Part shown: positions 36,353 to 45,860 of the stretch, piece by piece | Position numbering within the stretch: position 1 is the stretch's first letter | How the letters are laid out: every line of letters begins with the position of its first letter | From: Azoarcus sp. | GTDB taxonomy: Bacteria; Pseudomonadota; Gammaproteobacteria; Burkholderiales; Rhodocyclaceae | Assembly (NCBI GenBank): GCA_030604735.1 | Contig: JAUVVG010000022.1 | Location: 1 to 64,000, forward strand | Length of the DNA stretch: 64,000 nt | Direction: 5' to 3' | Notes under the pieces: model-generated | Databases searched by the model: none | The model's input: the letters and a program-made list of their open reading frames with translations, nothing else | Told to the model about the DNA's origin: nothing | Position numbers and translations under genes: made by a program

Positions 36353-37975
36353 ATGGACTTCATTATGGGAAGCATCCGCAACAAGCTCCTGCTGATCGCG
36401 GGCAGCGGCACGGTGCTGGTACTGATCGCTGCCGGAATCGGCTTGTTCCTGCAGTCACAGGCGATCGGCTCCTTCGCCACCGATGTCAGGCAACTCGAAG
36501 AGGATAGAGCCGCGCTGATCGGGGCAAAGGTCGCCTTCATCGAGCAGCAGCGGGAGTGGAAGAATGCGCTGCTGCGCGGGGCCGATCATCGCGAACTTGA
36601 AAAATACTGGACCGCCTTCGAACGCAACGAAAGGCAGGTCGACGACACCATGCAGTCGCGGCTCGACTCGGTCACTGACACACAGCTGAGAACGGAGATC
36701 ACCTCCTTCATGCAGGCGCATCGATCGATCGGGGAGCGCTATCGGGAGATCCTGAAGGAGTATCAGAGCTTCTTCGACATCACCGGCTCCGACGAGCAAG
36801 CGGCCGGGCTGGACATCGGCCCGGGCCAGCAACTCGACGCCATCGTCGCGACGCTGGAGCGCACCATAGACGCGCGCCGGGCCGAAATTTCGGCAGCGGC
36901 GCCGCGTGCGGTCAATCTCAGTATCGGGCTGATGGTCGTGGCCTGCGCGATCGCGTTCGTCCTGTTCCTGTGGATGCTCGAGAAGCAGATCATCAAGCCG
37001 GCGCGAGATGTCGAACAAGGGCTGCACCGCCTCGCCAAGGGCGATTTCAGTCACCCGTTGACCGTCCGCACCCGCGACGAGATCGGCCGCATCGCGACGA
37101 GCGCGGAGTCGATCCGCAGCGACCTCGGCGCGCTGATCCGGCAGGTGTCGCAGTCGGTCTCAAGCGTTGACGCCGCTGCCGTTTCGCTCGCCGAAGAGAC
37201 CCGCAACGCCGCCCGTGCCTCGGCCGACCAGTCCGACGCCGCGTCCTCGACCGCGGCGACCGTTGAAGAGGTCACCGTGTCGATCCAGATGATCAGCGAC
37301 AATGCCGAGCGCGTGAATGCCTTGTCGCGCGAAGCGACCGAGCAATCGCGCGACGCCGGCAAGCGGCTAGCCCGACTCGCCGAGGCGATCCAGCAAACCG
37401 CGTCGGTGATGCACAACGTGAGCGAGACCGCCGCCCGCTTCATTCAGGACGCCCAGCAGATTTCGACCATGACCCGGCAGGTGCGAGAAATCGCCGACCA
37501 GACCAACCTGCTGGCACTGAACGCGGCCATCGAGGCCGCACGCGCTGGCGAGCAAGGGCGCGGCTTCGCGGTCGTTGCCGACGAGGTCCGCAAGCTCGCC
37601 GAAAAATCGAGTCACTCGGCCAGCGAGATCGACGCGATCACCAGCGCGCTGGGCGATCAGGCCAGCCGGCTCGACCAGGAACTGGGCCTGGGCCTGAAGG
37701 CGCTGGAGGCGAGCCGCGAGAGCATGGAGGCCACCTCGTCGGCGGTCGGCGCAGCCAACGCATCGGTCGAGCGCACAACCACCGAGGTCGAACAGATCAC
37801 CGTTGCGGTTCAGGAACAGAGCAGCGCCAGCACCGTGATCAGCCGCCATGTCGAGCAGATCGCGCAGATGGTCGAGTCCAGCCATGCCGCACTGGGCCGC
37901 ATGACCGAAACTTCCGAACAGCTTCGCCAACTGGGCGACGAGCTGAAAGAATCGATCGGAAACTTCAGGCTGTAA
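36353..37975 (+). CDS. Methyl-accepting chemotaxis protein
   Basis: This chemoreceptor (540 aa) has a membrane helix near the N-terminus (about 10-32), a periplasmic helical ligand-binding region of about 150 residues (four-helix-bundle type by length) and a second helix (about 193-214). A HAMP domain follows ([21 protein letters not shown]). The signalling domain hairpin tip reads [42 protein letters not shown] (in pieces). It ends [11 protein letters not shown] without a CheR-binding pentapeptide. The ligand is unknown. It is convergent with motC, with only two bases between their stop codons, and divergent from motD. Confidence 0.95.
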   Translation: MDFIMGSIRNKLLLIAGSGTVLVLIAAGIGLFLQSQAIGSFATDVRQLEEDRAALIGAKVAFIEQQREWKNALLRGADHRELEKYWTAFERNERQVDDTMQSRLDSVTDTQLRTEITSFMQAHRSIGERYREILKEYQSFFDITGSDEQAAGLDIGPGQQLDAIVATLERTIDARRAEISAAAPRAVNLSIGLMVVACAIAFVLFLWMLEKQIIKPARDVEQGLHRLAKGDFSHPLTVRTRDEIGRIATSAESIRSDLGALIRQVSQSVSSVDAAAVSLAEETRNAARASADQSDAASSTAATVEEVTVSIQMISDNAERVNALSREATEQSRDAGKRLARLAEAIQQTASVMHNVSETAARFIQDAQQISTMTRQVREIADQTNLLALNAAIEAARAGEQGRGFAVVADEVRKLAEKSSHSASEIDAITSALGDQASRLDQELGLGLKALEASRESMEATSSAVGAANASVERTTTEVEQITVAVQEQSSASTVISRHVEQIAQMVESSHAALGRMTETSEQLRQLGDELKESIGNFRL

Positions 37976-37977
37976 AC

Positions 37978-38718
37978 TCAGACCACGTAACCCCGCATCC
38001 GGCTCTCGATGATGCGGGGATTGTCGCCATTGGCGATACCGACCAGACCATCGACCAGCATCTCGCGCTGGGCGGTGATGGTGCCGATATGAGCCATCAG
38101 CTTCTTCGAGATCGGCAGGAAGATCAGGTTGGCGAACCCGACGCCGTAGATGGTCGCGACGAAGGCGACCGCGATGCCCGCCCCCAGCCGAGACGGGTCG
38201 CTGAGATTCTCCATCACATGGATCAGCCCCATCACCGCGCCCAGAATGCCGATAGTCGGCGCATAACCACCGGCGGCCTCCCAGATCTTGGCCCCGAGCT
38301 TCATCTGGGTCTCTGACGCGTCGATCTCGACCTCCAGCACTTCCCGAAGGCGATCCGGCTCCACGCCATCGACCAGCAACTGCAGACCACGCTGCATGAA
38401 GGGGTCGGGCATACCGTCGATCCGGCTTTCCAGCGCGAGCAGACCTTCCTTGCGTGCGATCTGGCTCCAGTTGCTGACTTCGGCGATCAGCCCGTCATAA
38501 CGGGATGCCGGCGGCAGGAACACCCAGCGTGACATCCGCATCCCGTCCACAAACACTCTCATCGGGCTTTGCAGCATGACCGCACCGAGCGTGCCCCCCA
38601 TCACGATCAGAAACGCGGTGGGCTGGACCAGCGAGGCGACATGCCCGCCCTCCAGCACCTGTCCGACCAGAATGGCGGCAATACCGAGCGTGAGGCCGAC
38701 GAGGCTGATCTTGTCCAT
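37978..38718 (-). CDS. motC: Flagellar stator protein MotC (MotA family)
   Basis: MotC is the channel-forming, FliG-contacting stator subunit. The 246-residue protein has four membrane helices, with the conserved ASLVQPTAFLIVMGGTLGA, the cytoplasmic loop, and GYAPTIGILGAVMGLIHVMENLSDPSRLGAGIAVAFVATIYGVGFANL (in pieces). The DP-LG-GI pattern is typical of the MotC/PomA group. It follows fliA by 45 bases, as in Pseudomonas, where cheYZAB often lie between them. Here no che genes are present. Confidence 0.94.
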   Translation of the reverse strand: MDKISLVGLTLGIAAILVGQVLEGGHVASLVQPTAFLIVMGGTLGAVMLQSPMRVFVDGMRMSRWVFLPPASRYDGLIAEVSNWSQIARKEGLLALESRIDGMPDPFMQRGLQLLVDGVEPDRLREVLEVEIDASETQMKLGAKIWEAAGGYAPTIGILGAVMGLIHVMENLSDPSRLGAGIAVAFVATIYGVGFANLIFLPISKKLMAHIGTITAQREMLVDGLVGIANGDNPRIIESRMRGYVV

Positions 38719-38763
38719 GTCAGATAGGCGCCAAGCGCATCCGCGGCGGACTCGGGGCCGCGC

Positions 38764-39639
38764 TCAGGAGGGCCGCTTTGGAGGACGGCCGCGGCGCGGC
38801 GCAGCCACCCGCGCGCCATCGAGCATGCGGGCCCGCAAACGCGCCACCGCCTGGCTGTGCAGCTGGCAGACACGGGACTCGGTCACCCCGAGCACCTCGC
38901 CGATCTCGCGCAGATTGAGTTCCTGGTCGTAATACAGGCCCATCACCAGTTGCTCGCGCTCGGGAAGATCGCTGATCGCCTGCACCAGGGTGCTGCGCAT
39001 GTCGGCGTCCTCGAGCAGGCCGAGCGGATTCGACGCCTCGTCGCCGAGGTGACGTTCGAAGAAGCCTTCACCCTCGGGGTCCGAGTAATCCTCGAAGTAC
39101 ACCAGTTGATGGCCACGCGCATCCTGCAGCATGCGCTGATACTCGGGCAACGGAATCTCCAGCGATTCGGCGATCTCCGCCTCGGACGGGGGTCGCCCCT
39201 GGTTCTGCTCCAGCGCATGGATCGCGGATTCGATCCTGCGCATGTCGCGCCGCAGGCTGCGCGGCAGCCAGTCGTCCTCGCGCAGGCCATCCAGCATGGC
39301 GCCACGGATGCGCTGTACCGCATAGGTTTCGAACTGGGCACCGAGGCCGTCTTCGTAGCGACCGATCGCATCGAGCAGGCCGAGCATCCCGTTCTGGATG
39401 ATGTCGTCCACCTGGACGCTGGTCGGCAGTTTGGACATCAGGTGGTAGGCGATGCGCTTGACCAGCGGCGCATACGCCTCGACCAGGTGTGCCTTGTCCA
39501 GATTGCCCTCAGAGTCGTACATCCATTTCGCCTGAATCTTCTTGCGGCCGCTGCGCCGAACACCCCCATTATGCACGATGGCACTGGCGCTTTGTTCGGG
39601 CGACACCGTGCGCCCTCCAGGCGAGTAAAGCATGACCAT
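38764..39639 (-). CDS. fliA: Flagellar sigma factor FliA (sigma-28)
   Basis: FliA directs late flagellar and chemotaxis transcription. Regions 2-4 are clear: LVKRIAYHLMSKLPTSVQVDDIIQNGMLGLLDA (in pieces), LREDDWLPRSLRRDMRRIE and the region 4 helix-turn-helix REIGEVLGVTESRVCQLHSQAVARLR. Two starts are possible: ATG 39639, five bases after flhG, and ATG 39522, where most homologues begin (MYDSEG). The longer form adds 39 residues. The C-terminus carries an unusual basic tail, PRRGRPPKRPS, resembling an AT-hook. Targets visible here are the promoters before flgM, motD and the receptor gene. Confidence 0.94.
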   Translation of the reverse strand: MVMLYSPGGRTVSPEQSASAIVHNGGVRRSGRKKIQAKWMYDSEGNLDKAHLVEAYAPLVKRIAYHLMSKLPTSVQVDDIIQNGMLGLLDAIGRYEDGLGAQFETYAVQRIRGAMLDGLREDDWLPRSLRRDMRRIESAIHALEQNQGRPPSEAEIAESLEIPLPEYQRMLQDARGHQLVYFEDYSDPEGEGFFERHLGDEASNPLGLLEDADMRSTLVQAISDLPEREQLVMGLYYDQELNLREIGEVLGVTESRVCQLHSQAVARLRARMLDGARVAAPRRGRPPKRPS

Positions 39640-39644
39640 GATGC

Positions 39645-40448
39645 TTATCCCGCGCCTCTGGGCTGAAGGTCGACACCGCCACGCCCCAAGGCGGCCAGAC
39701 GCCGCAGAAAGGCCGCTTCAGGTTCGCGCGGAGACGACGCGGCGGCATCGCACGCGAGCCCGGACGCGAGGTTGTCACGCTCGACTTCGCCCAGCCAGGC
39801 CAGCGGTACGCCGACATGATTGCGCACCAGTTCGTCCAGGGTCGCGAAGAAGGCGGCCGCATCGGCACGATCCCGCGCTTTCGACACTGCGACATGCATG
39901 GAGCCGGCACCGGCCGCGGCCAGGCGCTTGATCACCTGATAGGCCTCGGTCGCACCGCTACGACTGGCCTCGGCCACCACCAGACGGCGCGGCGCGGCAA
40001 AAATGAAGGGCGACGGATCCTCGGCCGACTCGCTGCTGGAGTGGATCAGCACGAAGCCGGCATGGCGGTGCAGGCTGCGCAAGGCTTCGACCAAACGGGC
40101 ACGCCGCTCGTCGTCGAGCAGCGGCAAGGCGAGCGCGGCGGCGCTGACCGGCACCAGCCCGACCAGGCCCGGCACGGTCTGGATCAGATCGGTCGGACGA
40201 TGCTTGCCGCCGAGCACGCTCAAAAGGTCGGCACTGTCGGGCAGGTCGAGCAATCGGGTGAGCGCCTGCTCGCCGGCTGCCTCGTCAAGCAGCAACACCC
40301 GCTCGGCCTGGCCGGCAATCCGGTAAGCCGCCTGGATCGCCACCCCGGCGCGACTGCGCCCGGTCGCGTACATCGCGACCACGGTGGGCGGCGTGCGACG
40401 GAACAGCCTGCGCAGGCCGGCTGCCTGGTCTTCGATGGCGTCTATCAT
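39645..40448 (-). CDS. flhG: FlhG/FleN-like flagellar number regulator with degenerate P-loop
   Basis: FlhG proteins are MinD-like ATPases that limit flagellar number and stimulate the FlhF GTPase. This 267-residue homologue keeps the N-terminal activator motif DQAAGLR (residues 7-13) and a hydrophobic strand ending VLLLDEAAG. The deviant Walker A position reads TGRSRAGVAIQ (29-39) instead of GKGGVGKT, and the usual VVDTAAG Walker B-like motif is VLIHSSSE. It therefore looks like an ATP-binding-defective member. It starts one base after the flhF stop (TGACATG) and is followed closely by fliA. Confidence 0.85.
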   Translation of the reverse strand: MIDAIEDQAAGLRRLFRRTPPTVVAMYATGRSRAGVAIQAAYRIAGQAERVLLLDEAAGEQALTRLLDLPDSADLLSVLGGKHRPTDLIQTVPGLVGLVPVSAAALALPLLDDERRARLVEALRSLHRHAGFVLIHSSSESAEDPSPFIFAAPRRLVVAEASRSGATEAYQVIKRLAAAGAGSMHVAVSKARDRADAAAFFATLDELVRNHVGVPLAWLGEVERDNLASGLACDAAASSPREPEAAFLRRLAALGRGGVDLQPRGAG

Positions 40449-40449
40449 G

Positions 40450-42192
40450 TCAGCGCTCCATCCCGCCCGCCGCCATCATCAGCGCGGCCTCGTCGGTCTG
40501 CATCCGCCACGGCGAGTCCTCCGGGCGGGCCTTCATGGCACGGTGCATCAGGTAGCTGCGATTGGGCAGATGCAGGTCTTCCGGCACCCGCTGGCCATTG
40601 GTCACATAGAACACGTCGAGCTGATGGCTGATCGCTGCGCCGATCGCCGGCGCGAGCGAGGCCGCCTCGTCGATCTTGGTCAGCACGCAACCGGCCAGAT
40701 CCGGCCCACGGTAGGCCTGGATCACATCGTCCAGCGTATCGCCACGCGAAGTCGCATTGAGCAGCAGCAGCCGGCGCACATTGCCGGCTCCCATCAGCAT
40801 CGCCGCCTGCTGGGCGACCATCCGGTCGCGCTGACTCATGCCGACCGTGTCGATCAGCACCATGTGCTTGCCGCGCAGTTCGGCCAGAGTCTGGCGCAGA
40901 TCGGCGGCATCGCGGACCGGGAACACCGGCACACCGAGAATCCGCCCGTAGATCCGGAGCTGTTCCTGCGCGCCGATCCGGTAACCGTCGGTGGTGATCA
41001 GGGCAAGCTTCTCGGCGCCATGGCGAACCACACAGCGGGCGGCGATCTTGGCAGTGGTGGTGGTCTTGCCCACCCCGGTGGGGCCGACCAGCGCATAAAC
41101 GCCGCCCTGATCGATCAGGTCGGCGTCGGAGGACATCGCACGCAGGTCGCGTGCGAGCGCGGCCCGCACCTGATCGTGCGCTTCCTCGATCGAAGCCTGC
41201 TCGTCCACCGATTCCGCCAGCTCACGCGCCAGACGCCCGGAGAAACCGGCCTCCAGCAGTTCTCCAACGATCTGCGCCCGGGCCGGCGCATTGCGGCGGG
41301 TTTCGCCCCAGGCAAAGCCCGCCAGCTGGCGCTCGATCATCCCGCGGATGCTGCCGAGCTCGTTCATCAGTTGCGCATTGGTTTCCTGCAGCATGCGGAT
41401 GCGTTCATCATCCGCACCGAAAGGCTGTGAAGGCTGGGTCATCTCGATCGGTGACTCGGACGGCCGCTCGGATGGTCGCGGCGACGGGGTCACAGCTTCG
41501 ACCGCACGCGCCGGCCGGACAGCCGGCCTCGCTTCCGCCGCGAACGAGTCCAGGCCATCGATCTCTGCGTAAGCCGAGGTCGATCTGCGCGGCGGCATGA
41601 TGAAGTCCATGTCCGCACCGTCCGGCATGTCATCGGCAACCTGCCGGCCGAAACCAGCCGATCCGTTCATCCGAGAGCCATCGGCCCGTGCTCCTGCCCC
41701 GCCCTCCTGGCGCAGAGAAACGTCGGCCATCGCAACGGCCGAGCTGGTGCGGGAAGAATCGATGCGGGGCGGCGTAAATGGACGAACGTTCTGTGATGCG
41801 CCCCGGCCGTCCCGGCCTGCGACTTGCCTTGCCGCACCGGGATCACGCCGTGCCGACGACAGACTGATCGTATAGTCGTCATCATCCCCTTCATCATCCA
41901 GAACCAGGCCCATGGACGCCGACCGGCTCGCTCCGGCATTCGGAATGGCCGCCTGTCTGCTTGCAGGCCGGGCCGCGTCAGCGCGAGCCGGACTCGGTGC
42001 AGCAGGCGACGGCTTCGCGGCAGGGCGCGCACTGGCTTCGATCGCACCGACCGCTTCGGCCGGTAGCGCCAGTATCTCGACCCCGTCCTGAACGGCGCGG
42101 TTGGACAGCACGATCGCATCGGCGCCGAGCTCGGTCTTGAGATCACGCAAGGCCTCGCGGGCGGTTTTGGCAAAGTAGCGTTTGACGTTCAT
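40450..42192 (-). CDS. flhF: Flagellar placement GTPase FlhF
   Basis: FlhF is an SRP-type GTPase that sets polar flagellar position. The 580-residue product has the conserved start MNVKRYFAKTAREALRDLK and an extended Ala/Arg/Ser/Pro-rich middle (about 60-290). An N domain and a G domain follow, with GPTGVGKTTTTAKIAARCV (G1), TTDGYRIGAQEQLRIYGR (G2), VLIDTVGMSQRD (G3) and TKIDEA (G4). A 305-base gap separates it from flhA. It is tightly coupled to flhG. Confidence 0.95.
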   Translation of the reverse strand: MNVKRYFAKTAREALRDLKTELGADAIVLSNRAVQDGVEILALPAEAVGAIEASARPAAKPSPAAPSPARADAARPASRQAAIPNAGASRSASMGLVLDDEGDDDDYTISLSSARRDPGAARQVAGRDGRGASQNVRPFTPPRIDSSRTSSAVAMADVSLRQEGGAGARADGSRMNGSAGFGRQVADDMPDGADMDFIMPPRRSTSAYAEIDGLDSFAAEARPAVRPARAVEAVTPSPRPSERPSESPIEMTQPSQPFGADDERIRMLQETNAQLMNELGSIRGMIERQLAGFAWGETRRNAPARAQIVGELLEAGFSGRLARELAESVDEQASIEEAHDQVRAALARDLRAMSSDADLIDQGGVYALVGPTGVGKTTTTAKIAARCVVRHGAEKLALITTDGYRIGAQEQLRIYGRILGVPVFPVRDAADLRQTLAELRGKHMVLIDTVGMSQRDRMVAQQAAMLMGAGNVRRLLLLNATSRGDTLDDVIQAYRGPDLAGCVLTKIDEAASLAPAIGAAISHQLDVFYVTNGQRVPEDLHLPNRSYLMHRAMKARPEDSPWRMQTDEAALMMAAGGMER

Positions 42193-42497
42193 CTGGTTTC
42201 TCCCGACTGCCCCATTCTGCGCAGCATGGACTCATTCTGCGCCCGGCCCGGTGGATCGATAGGACGGAATAAACCGGGTTTTTCCAGCTTATTCGTGACA
42301 CCTGACGGCACCTCTGCGCCCGCTTCAAGCGGCCCCGGGCTTGGCGCCCACCCTGCGCGCCCCCCTCGCGCCCCTCTCCATCCCAGTGCAAGCACGCTTC
42401 GAGCCCAACTCGAACCTCCCGCTCGAAGCTCCGGCCGGGGACCATTTCACGCTCACTGCGGCCCTGCTTGACCGACCGGACCCTCGACCACACCCAC
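42193..42497. other. Unexplained flhA-flhF spacer
   Basis: No gene is apparent in this 305-base gap, although the rest of the flhB-motC operon is tightly packed. A weak sigma-54-like element, GGGCTCGAAGCGTGCT, lies on the minus strand at 42391-42406 with correct GG-N10-GC spacing. It could give flhF-flhG-fliA-motC a separate promoter. A short palindrome, AAACCCGGTTT, is near 42272. Confidence 0.3.
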
Positions 42498-44597
42498 TCA
42501 GGCAGCCGCACCCCCGACCATCGCCGACACCCGGATCGTCCTGGATTCAGGCACTTCGGTGTTCGACAACACCTTCAGCGACGGTACCGAACGACGCAGG
42601 AATCGCGACAGCAACCAGCGCAACTGCGGCGGCACCAGCAGCACCGGCGGCAGGCCGATGTCTTCCTGGCGCTGCGCGACCTCGGCGGTCTGGCGCAGCA
42701 GCCCATCGGCCAGACTCGGCTCGATCGCCCCGCCATCGGCCCCGCCTGCCATCGCCTGCATCAGGATGCGCTCCAGCGTCGGCTCGAGCGCGATCACCTG
42801 TACCTCGGTATCGCCCGGGAACAAACTCTGAAGGATAGAGCGGCCGAGGCCCTGACGGACCCGCGAGGTGAGCTCCAGCGGATCCTGGACGCGCGCGCCA
42901 TGCTCGGCCAGCACCTCGAGGATGCTGCGCATGTCGCGGATGCTGACGCCCTCTTCCAGCAGATACTGCAGCACCCGCTGCACCACGGTAACCGGCAACA
43001 CGCCCGGCACCAGGTCCTCGATGAGCTTGGGTGCGTCCTTGCCGATGTGGTCGAGCAGTGCCTGGGTCTCCTGGCGTCCAAGCAACTCGGCGGCGTAGTT
43101 CAGGATGAGGTGGTTGAGATGGGTCGCAACCACGGTGCTGGCGTCGACCACGGTGTAGCCGAGCGCATGCGCCTGCTCGCGCTGCGACGGGTCGATCCAG
43201 AAGGCAGGCAGGTTGAAGGCCGGGTCGCGGGTCTCCCGCCCGGGCAAGGGGCCGGTGACCCGCCCCGGGTTGATCGCGAGAAATTGCCCCGGGTAAGCCT
43301 CGCCGCTGCCTATCTCGACCCCTTTGAGCGAGATCCGGTAGGCATTGGGCTTGAGTTCCAGGTTGTCCCGGATATGCACCGGCGCTGCAAGAAAGCCGAC
43401 ATCCTGGGCGAACTTGCGGCGCAGACCGCGGATGCGTTTGAGCAGTTCGCCGTCCTGGCCCTTGTCCACCATCGGGATCAGGCGATAGCCGACTTCGAGG
43501 CCAAGCACGTCCACCGGCATCACGTCGTTCCAGCTTGCCTCGACTGCTTCGGCCGCCTGCTGTACCGGTGCGGCGACCTCCTCGGCCGCGGCCCCCTGCT
43601 GTTCGACCAGCATGCGTTGCTGCCGTTTATACCAGGCGAGCGAGAACAGGGCCCCGGATATCAGGATGAACACGAAGTTGGGCATGCCCGGGATCAGGCC
43701 GAGCACCCCGATGATGCCACCGGTCAGGAACATGACCTGGGGATTGGAGAACACCTGGTTCAGCACCAACCCGCCGACGTCACCCTCGTCGCCGACCCGC
43801 GACACCACCAGACCGGCCGCGACAGAGATGATCAGCGCCGGAATCTGCGCGACCAGGCCGTCGCCGATGGTCAGGATGGTGTAGGTCTCGATCGCCTGCC
43901 CCATGCTCATGCCATGCTGGGTGGTGCCGACCACCAAGCCGCCGATGATGTTGATCAGCAGGATCAGGATGCCGGCGATGGCATCGCCGCGAACGAACTT
44001 CGACGCACCGTCCATCGCGCCGTAAAAGTCCGATTCCTGCGACACTTCCTTGCGCCGGCGCTTGGCTTCGGCCTCATCCACCAAGCCGGCGTTCAGATCG
44101 GCATCGATCGCCATCTGCTTGCCCGGCATCGCATCCAGGGTGAAGCGGGCGCTGACCTCGGCGATCCGGCCGGCGCCCTTGGTGATCACGACGAAGTTGA
44201 TCAACACCAGAATGCCGAACACCACCAGCCCGATCGCGGTATTGCCGCCGACCAGAAAGTAGCCGAAAGCCTCGATCACCTTGCCGGCCGCGTCGGCACC
44301 GGCATGGCCTTCCAGCAGCACGATCCGGGTCGAGGCCACGTTGAGCGCAAGGCGCAGCAGTGTGGTCACCAGCAGCACGGTCGGAAACACCGAAAAGTCG
44401 AGTGGCTTCTTGGTGTACATCGCCACCAGCATCACCATCACCGCCAACGAAATGTTGAAGGTGAAAAACAGGTCGAGCGCGAACGGCGGCAACGGCAACA
44501 CCATCATCGACAGGATCATGATGATGAAGATCGGTGCGCCGAGCATCCTCAGATTGGTCGGGGTCAACAAGGCCCGGAGATTCAAGGCTTCCATCAT
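42498..44597 (-). CDS. flhA: Flagellar export platform protein FlhA
   Basis: FlhA is the large export-gate subunit whose cytoplasmic ring receives chaperone-substrate complexes. The product (699 aa) has the usual eight-helix N-terminal half with the conserved VVITKGAGRIAEVSARFTLDAMPGKQMAID (in pieces) and the FHIPEP-like region SQESDFYGAMDGASKFVRGDAIA. The C-terminal domain carries IRDMRSILEVLAEHG. It follows flhB by 46 bases. Confidence 0.97.
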   Translation of the reverse strand: MMEALNLRALLTPTNLRMLGAPIFIIMILSMMVLPLPPFALDLFFTFNISLAVMVMLVAMYTKKPLDFSVFPTVLLVTTLLRLALNVASTRIVLLEGHAGADAAGKVIEAFGYFLVGGNTAIGLVVFGILVLINFVVITKGAGRIAEVSARFTLDAMPGKQMAIDADLNAGLVDEAEAKRRRKEVSQESDFYGAMDGASKFVRGDAIAGILILLINIIGGLVVGTTQHGMSMGQAIETYTILTIGDGLVAQIPALIISVAAGLVVSRVGDEGDVGGLVLNQVFSNPQVMFLTGGIIGVLGLIPGMPNFVFILISGALFSLAWYKRQQRMLVEQQGAAAEEVAAPVQQAAEAVEASWNDVMPVDVLGLEVGYRLIPMVDKGQDGELLKRIRGLRRKFAQDVGFLAAPVHIRDNLELKPNAYRISLKGVEIGSGEAYPGQFLAINPGRVTGPLPGRETRDPAFNLPAFWIDPSQREQAHALGYTVVDASTVVATHLNHLILNYAAELLGRQETQALLDHIGKDAPKLIEDLVPGVLPVTVVQRVLQYLLEEGVSIRDMRSILEVLAEHGARVQDPLELTSRVRQGLGRSILQSLFPGDTEVQVIALEPTLERILMQAMAGGADGGAIEPSLADGLLRQTAEVAQRQEDIGLPPVLLVPPQLRWLLSRFLRRSVPSLKVLSNTEVPESRTIRVSAMVGGAAA

Positions 44598-44643
44598 TCA
44601 GCTCTCTCTTCAGCGCGTTCGTTTGGTGCAGCGTGCATGGCGA

Positions 44644-45783
44644 TCATTCCTGTACCCCCGGGTCGAGTTTCTCCGGCACCGGCAGTTTGGCCGGCGCCAC
44701 CGGCTGCGCCCCGCCCTTCTCGAGCCAGTGGTTCAATTGATAGATATAGGCCATCACCTCGGCCACCGCGGTGTAGAGCGCGCCGGGCACGGGTTGCTCG
44801 AGTTCGCAGTGGGCGAACAGCGCACGCGCGAGCGGCGGCGCCTCGAGCATGGGCACATTGTGTTCCTTGGCGATCTCGCGAATCTTCAGCGCGATCTCGC
44901 CGCGGCCCTTGGCCACCACGACCGGCGCACTCATCTTGGCCGGGTCGTATTTCAAGGCCACCGAGAAATGGGTCGGGTTGGTCACGACCACGTCGGCCTT
45001 CGGCACCTCGGTCATCATCCGGCGCCGCGCCATCTCCATCTGGAGGCTGCGCACCCGTGCCTTCACATGCGGATCGCCCTCTTGCTCCTTGTTCTCGCGC
45101 TTGACCTCGTCCTTGGTCATGCGAAGCTTCTTGCGGTACTGCCACAACTGGAAGGGCACGTCGATGATTGCGATCAAGGCCAGCCCGAGAATGATCAGGA
45201 GGGCCGCGATAAGCAGCGTCTGGATGAAATCCGGAAATGCATCTTGCAGAGACTGTGACATGAACGAGAACACGTGCTCTCTTTCACGCCAAATCGCGAA
45301 AACGCCCATCGTGCCCACTACAAGCGCTTTAAGAATGCTTTTGATCATCTCGACCAAACCATGGAGAGAAAACATTCTCCCGAAGCCTTTGATCGGATTC
45401 ATGCGTTCCAGCTTCAAACCAAGCGCCTTGGGCGAGAATACAAATCCACCCAACATGATCGGTGCCGCGACCGCAGCCACCATCAGCAACGCGAAGAAAG
45501 GAACAAACGTCAGCATGGTTTGGGTGAACATCGCCCCGAAGCCCTGAAGCATGATGGCTGGATCGAAAACAGCGGCTCGCTCAAACATGAAGCCCTGCCG
45601 CAATACCGACAGAATCCGGGTCGCTATCCACTCACCGAGAAGCAGAAAGCCGCTGACTCCGGTGATCAATACCAAGAAGGTCGACAACTCGCGCGACTGC
45701 GGAACCTGCCCTTCCTCGCGGGCCTGCTCTATTCGTCGTGCTGATGGTTGTTCGGTCTTCTCGAGATCGCTTTCCTCGGCCAT
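44644..45783 (-). CDS. flhB: Flagellar export switch protein FlhB
   Basis: FlhB controls the switch from hook to filament export by self-cleavage. The 379-residue product has four membrane helices and the autocleavage motif NPTH (VVTNPTHFSVALKYDPAKM). The start is typical for the family (EESDLEKTEQPSARRIEQAREEGQVPQSRELS). It is the first gene of flhB-flhA-flhF-flhG-fliA-motC. A candidate operator palindrome lies about 80 bases upstream. Confidence 0.97.
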   Translation of the reverse strand: MAEESDLEKTEQPSARRIEQAREEGQVPQSRELSTFLVLITGVSGFLLLGEWIATRILSVLRQGFMFERAAVFDPAIMLQGFGAMFTQTMLTFVPFFALLMVAAVAAPIMLGGFVFSPKALGLKLERMNPIKGFGRMFSLHGLVEMIKSILKALVVGTMGVFAIWREREHVFSFMSQSLQDAFPDFIQTLLIAALLIILGLALIAIIDVPFQLWQYRKKLRMTKDEVKRENKEQEGDPHVKARVRSLQMEMARRRMMTEVPKADVVVTNPTHFSVALKYDPAKMSAPVVVAKGRGEIALKIREIAKEHNVPMLEAPPLARALFAHCELEQPVPGALYTAVAEVMAYIYQLNHWLEKGGAQPVAPAKLPVPEKLDPGVQE

Positions 45784-45860
45784 GGCCGGCTCCTCGCCGC
45801 ATCAACCGGGCCCGGACGTTCTCCGGACCCGCTGCGACGTGGAGCCATTATCCCCACCGA

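Noticed and set aside
44680-44700. Another CCGGCA...GCCGGC pair within flhB
   Set aside because: Wrong spacing and GC-rich spacer; such half sites are expected by chance in GC-rich coding DNA.
42468-45104. 878-codon plus-strand frame opposite flhA and flhB
   Set aside because: The longest antisense frame in the window, but its His/Gln/Asp-rich translation is typical of an antisense shadow and matches no known family.
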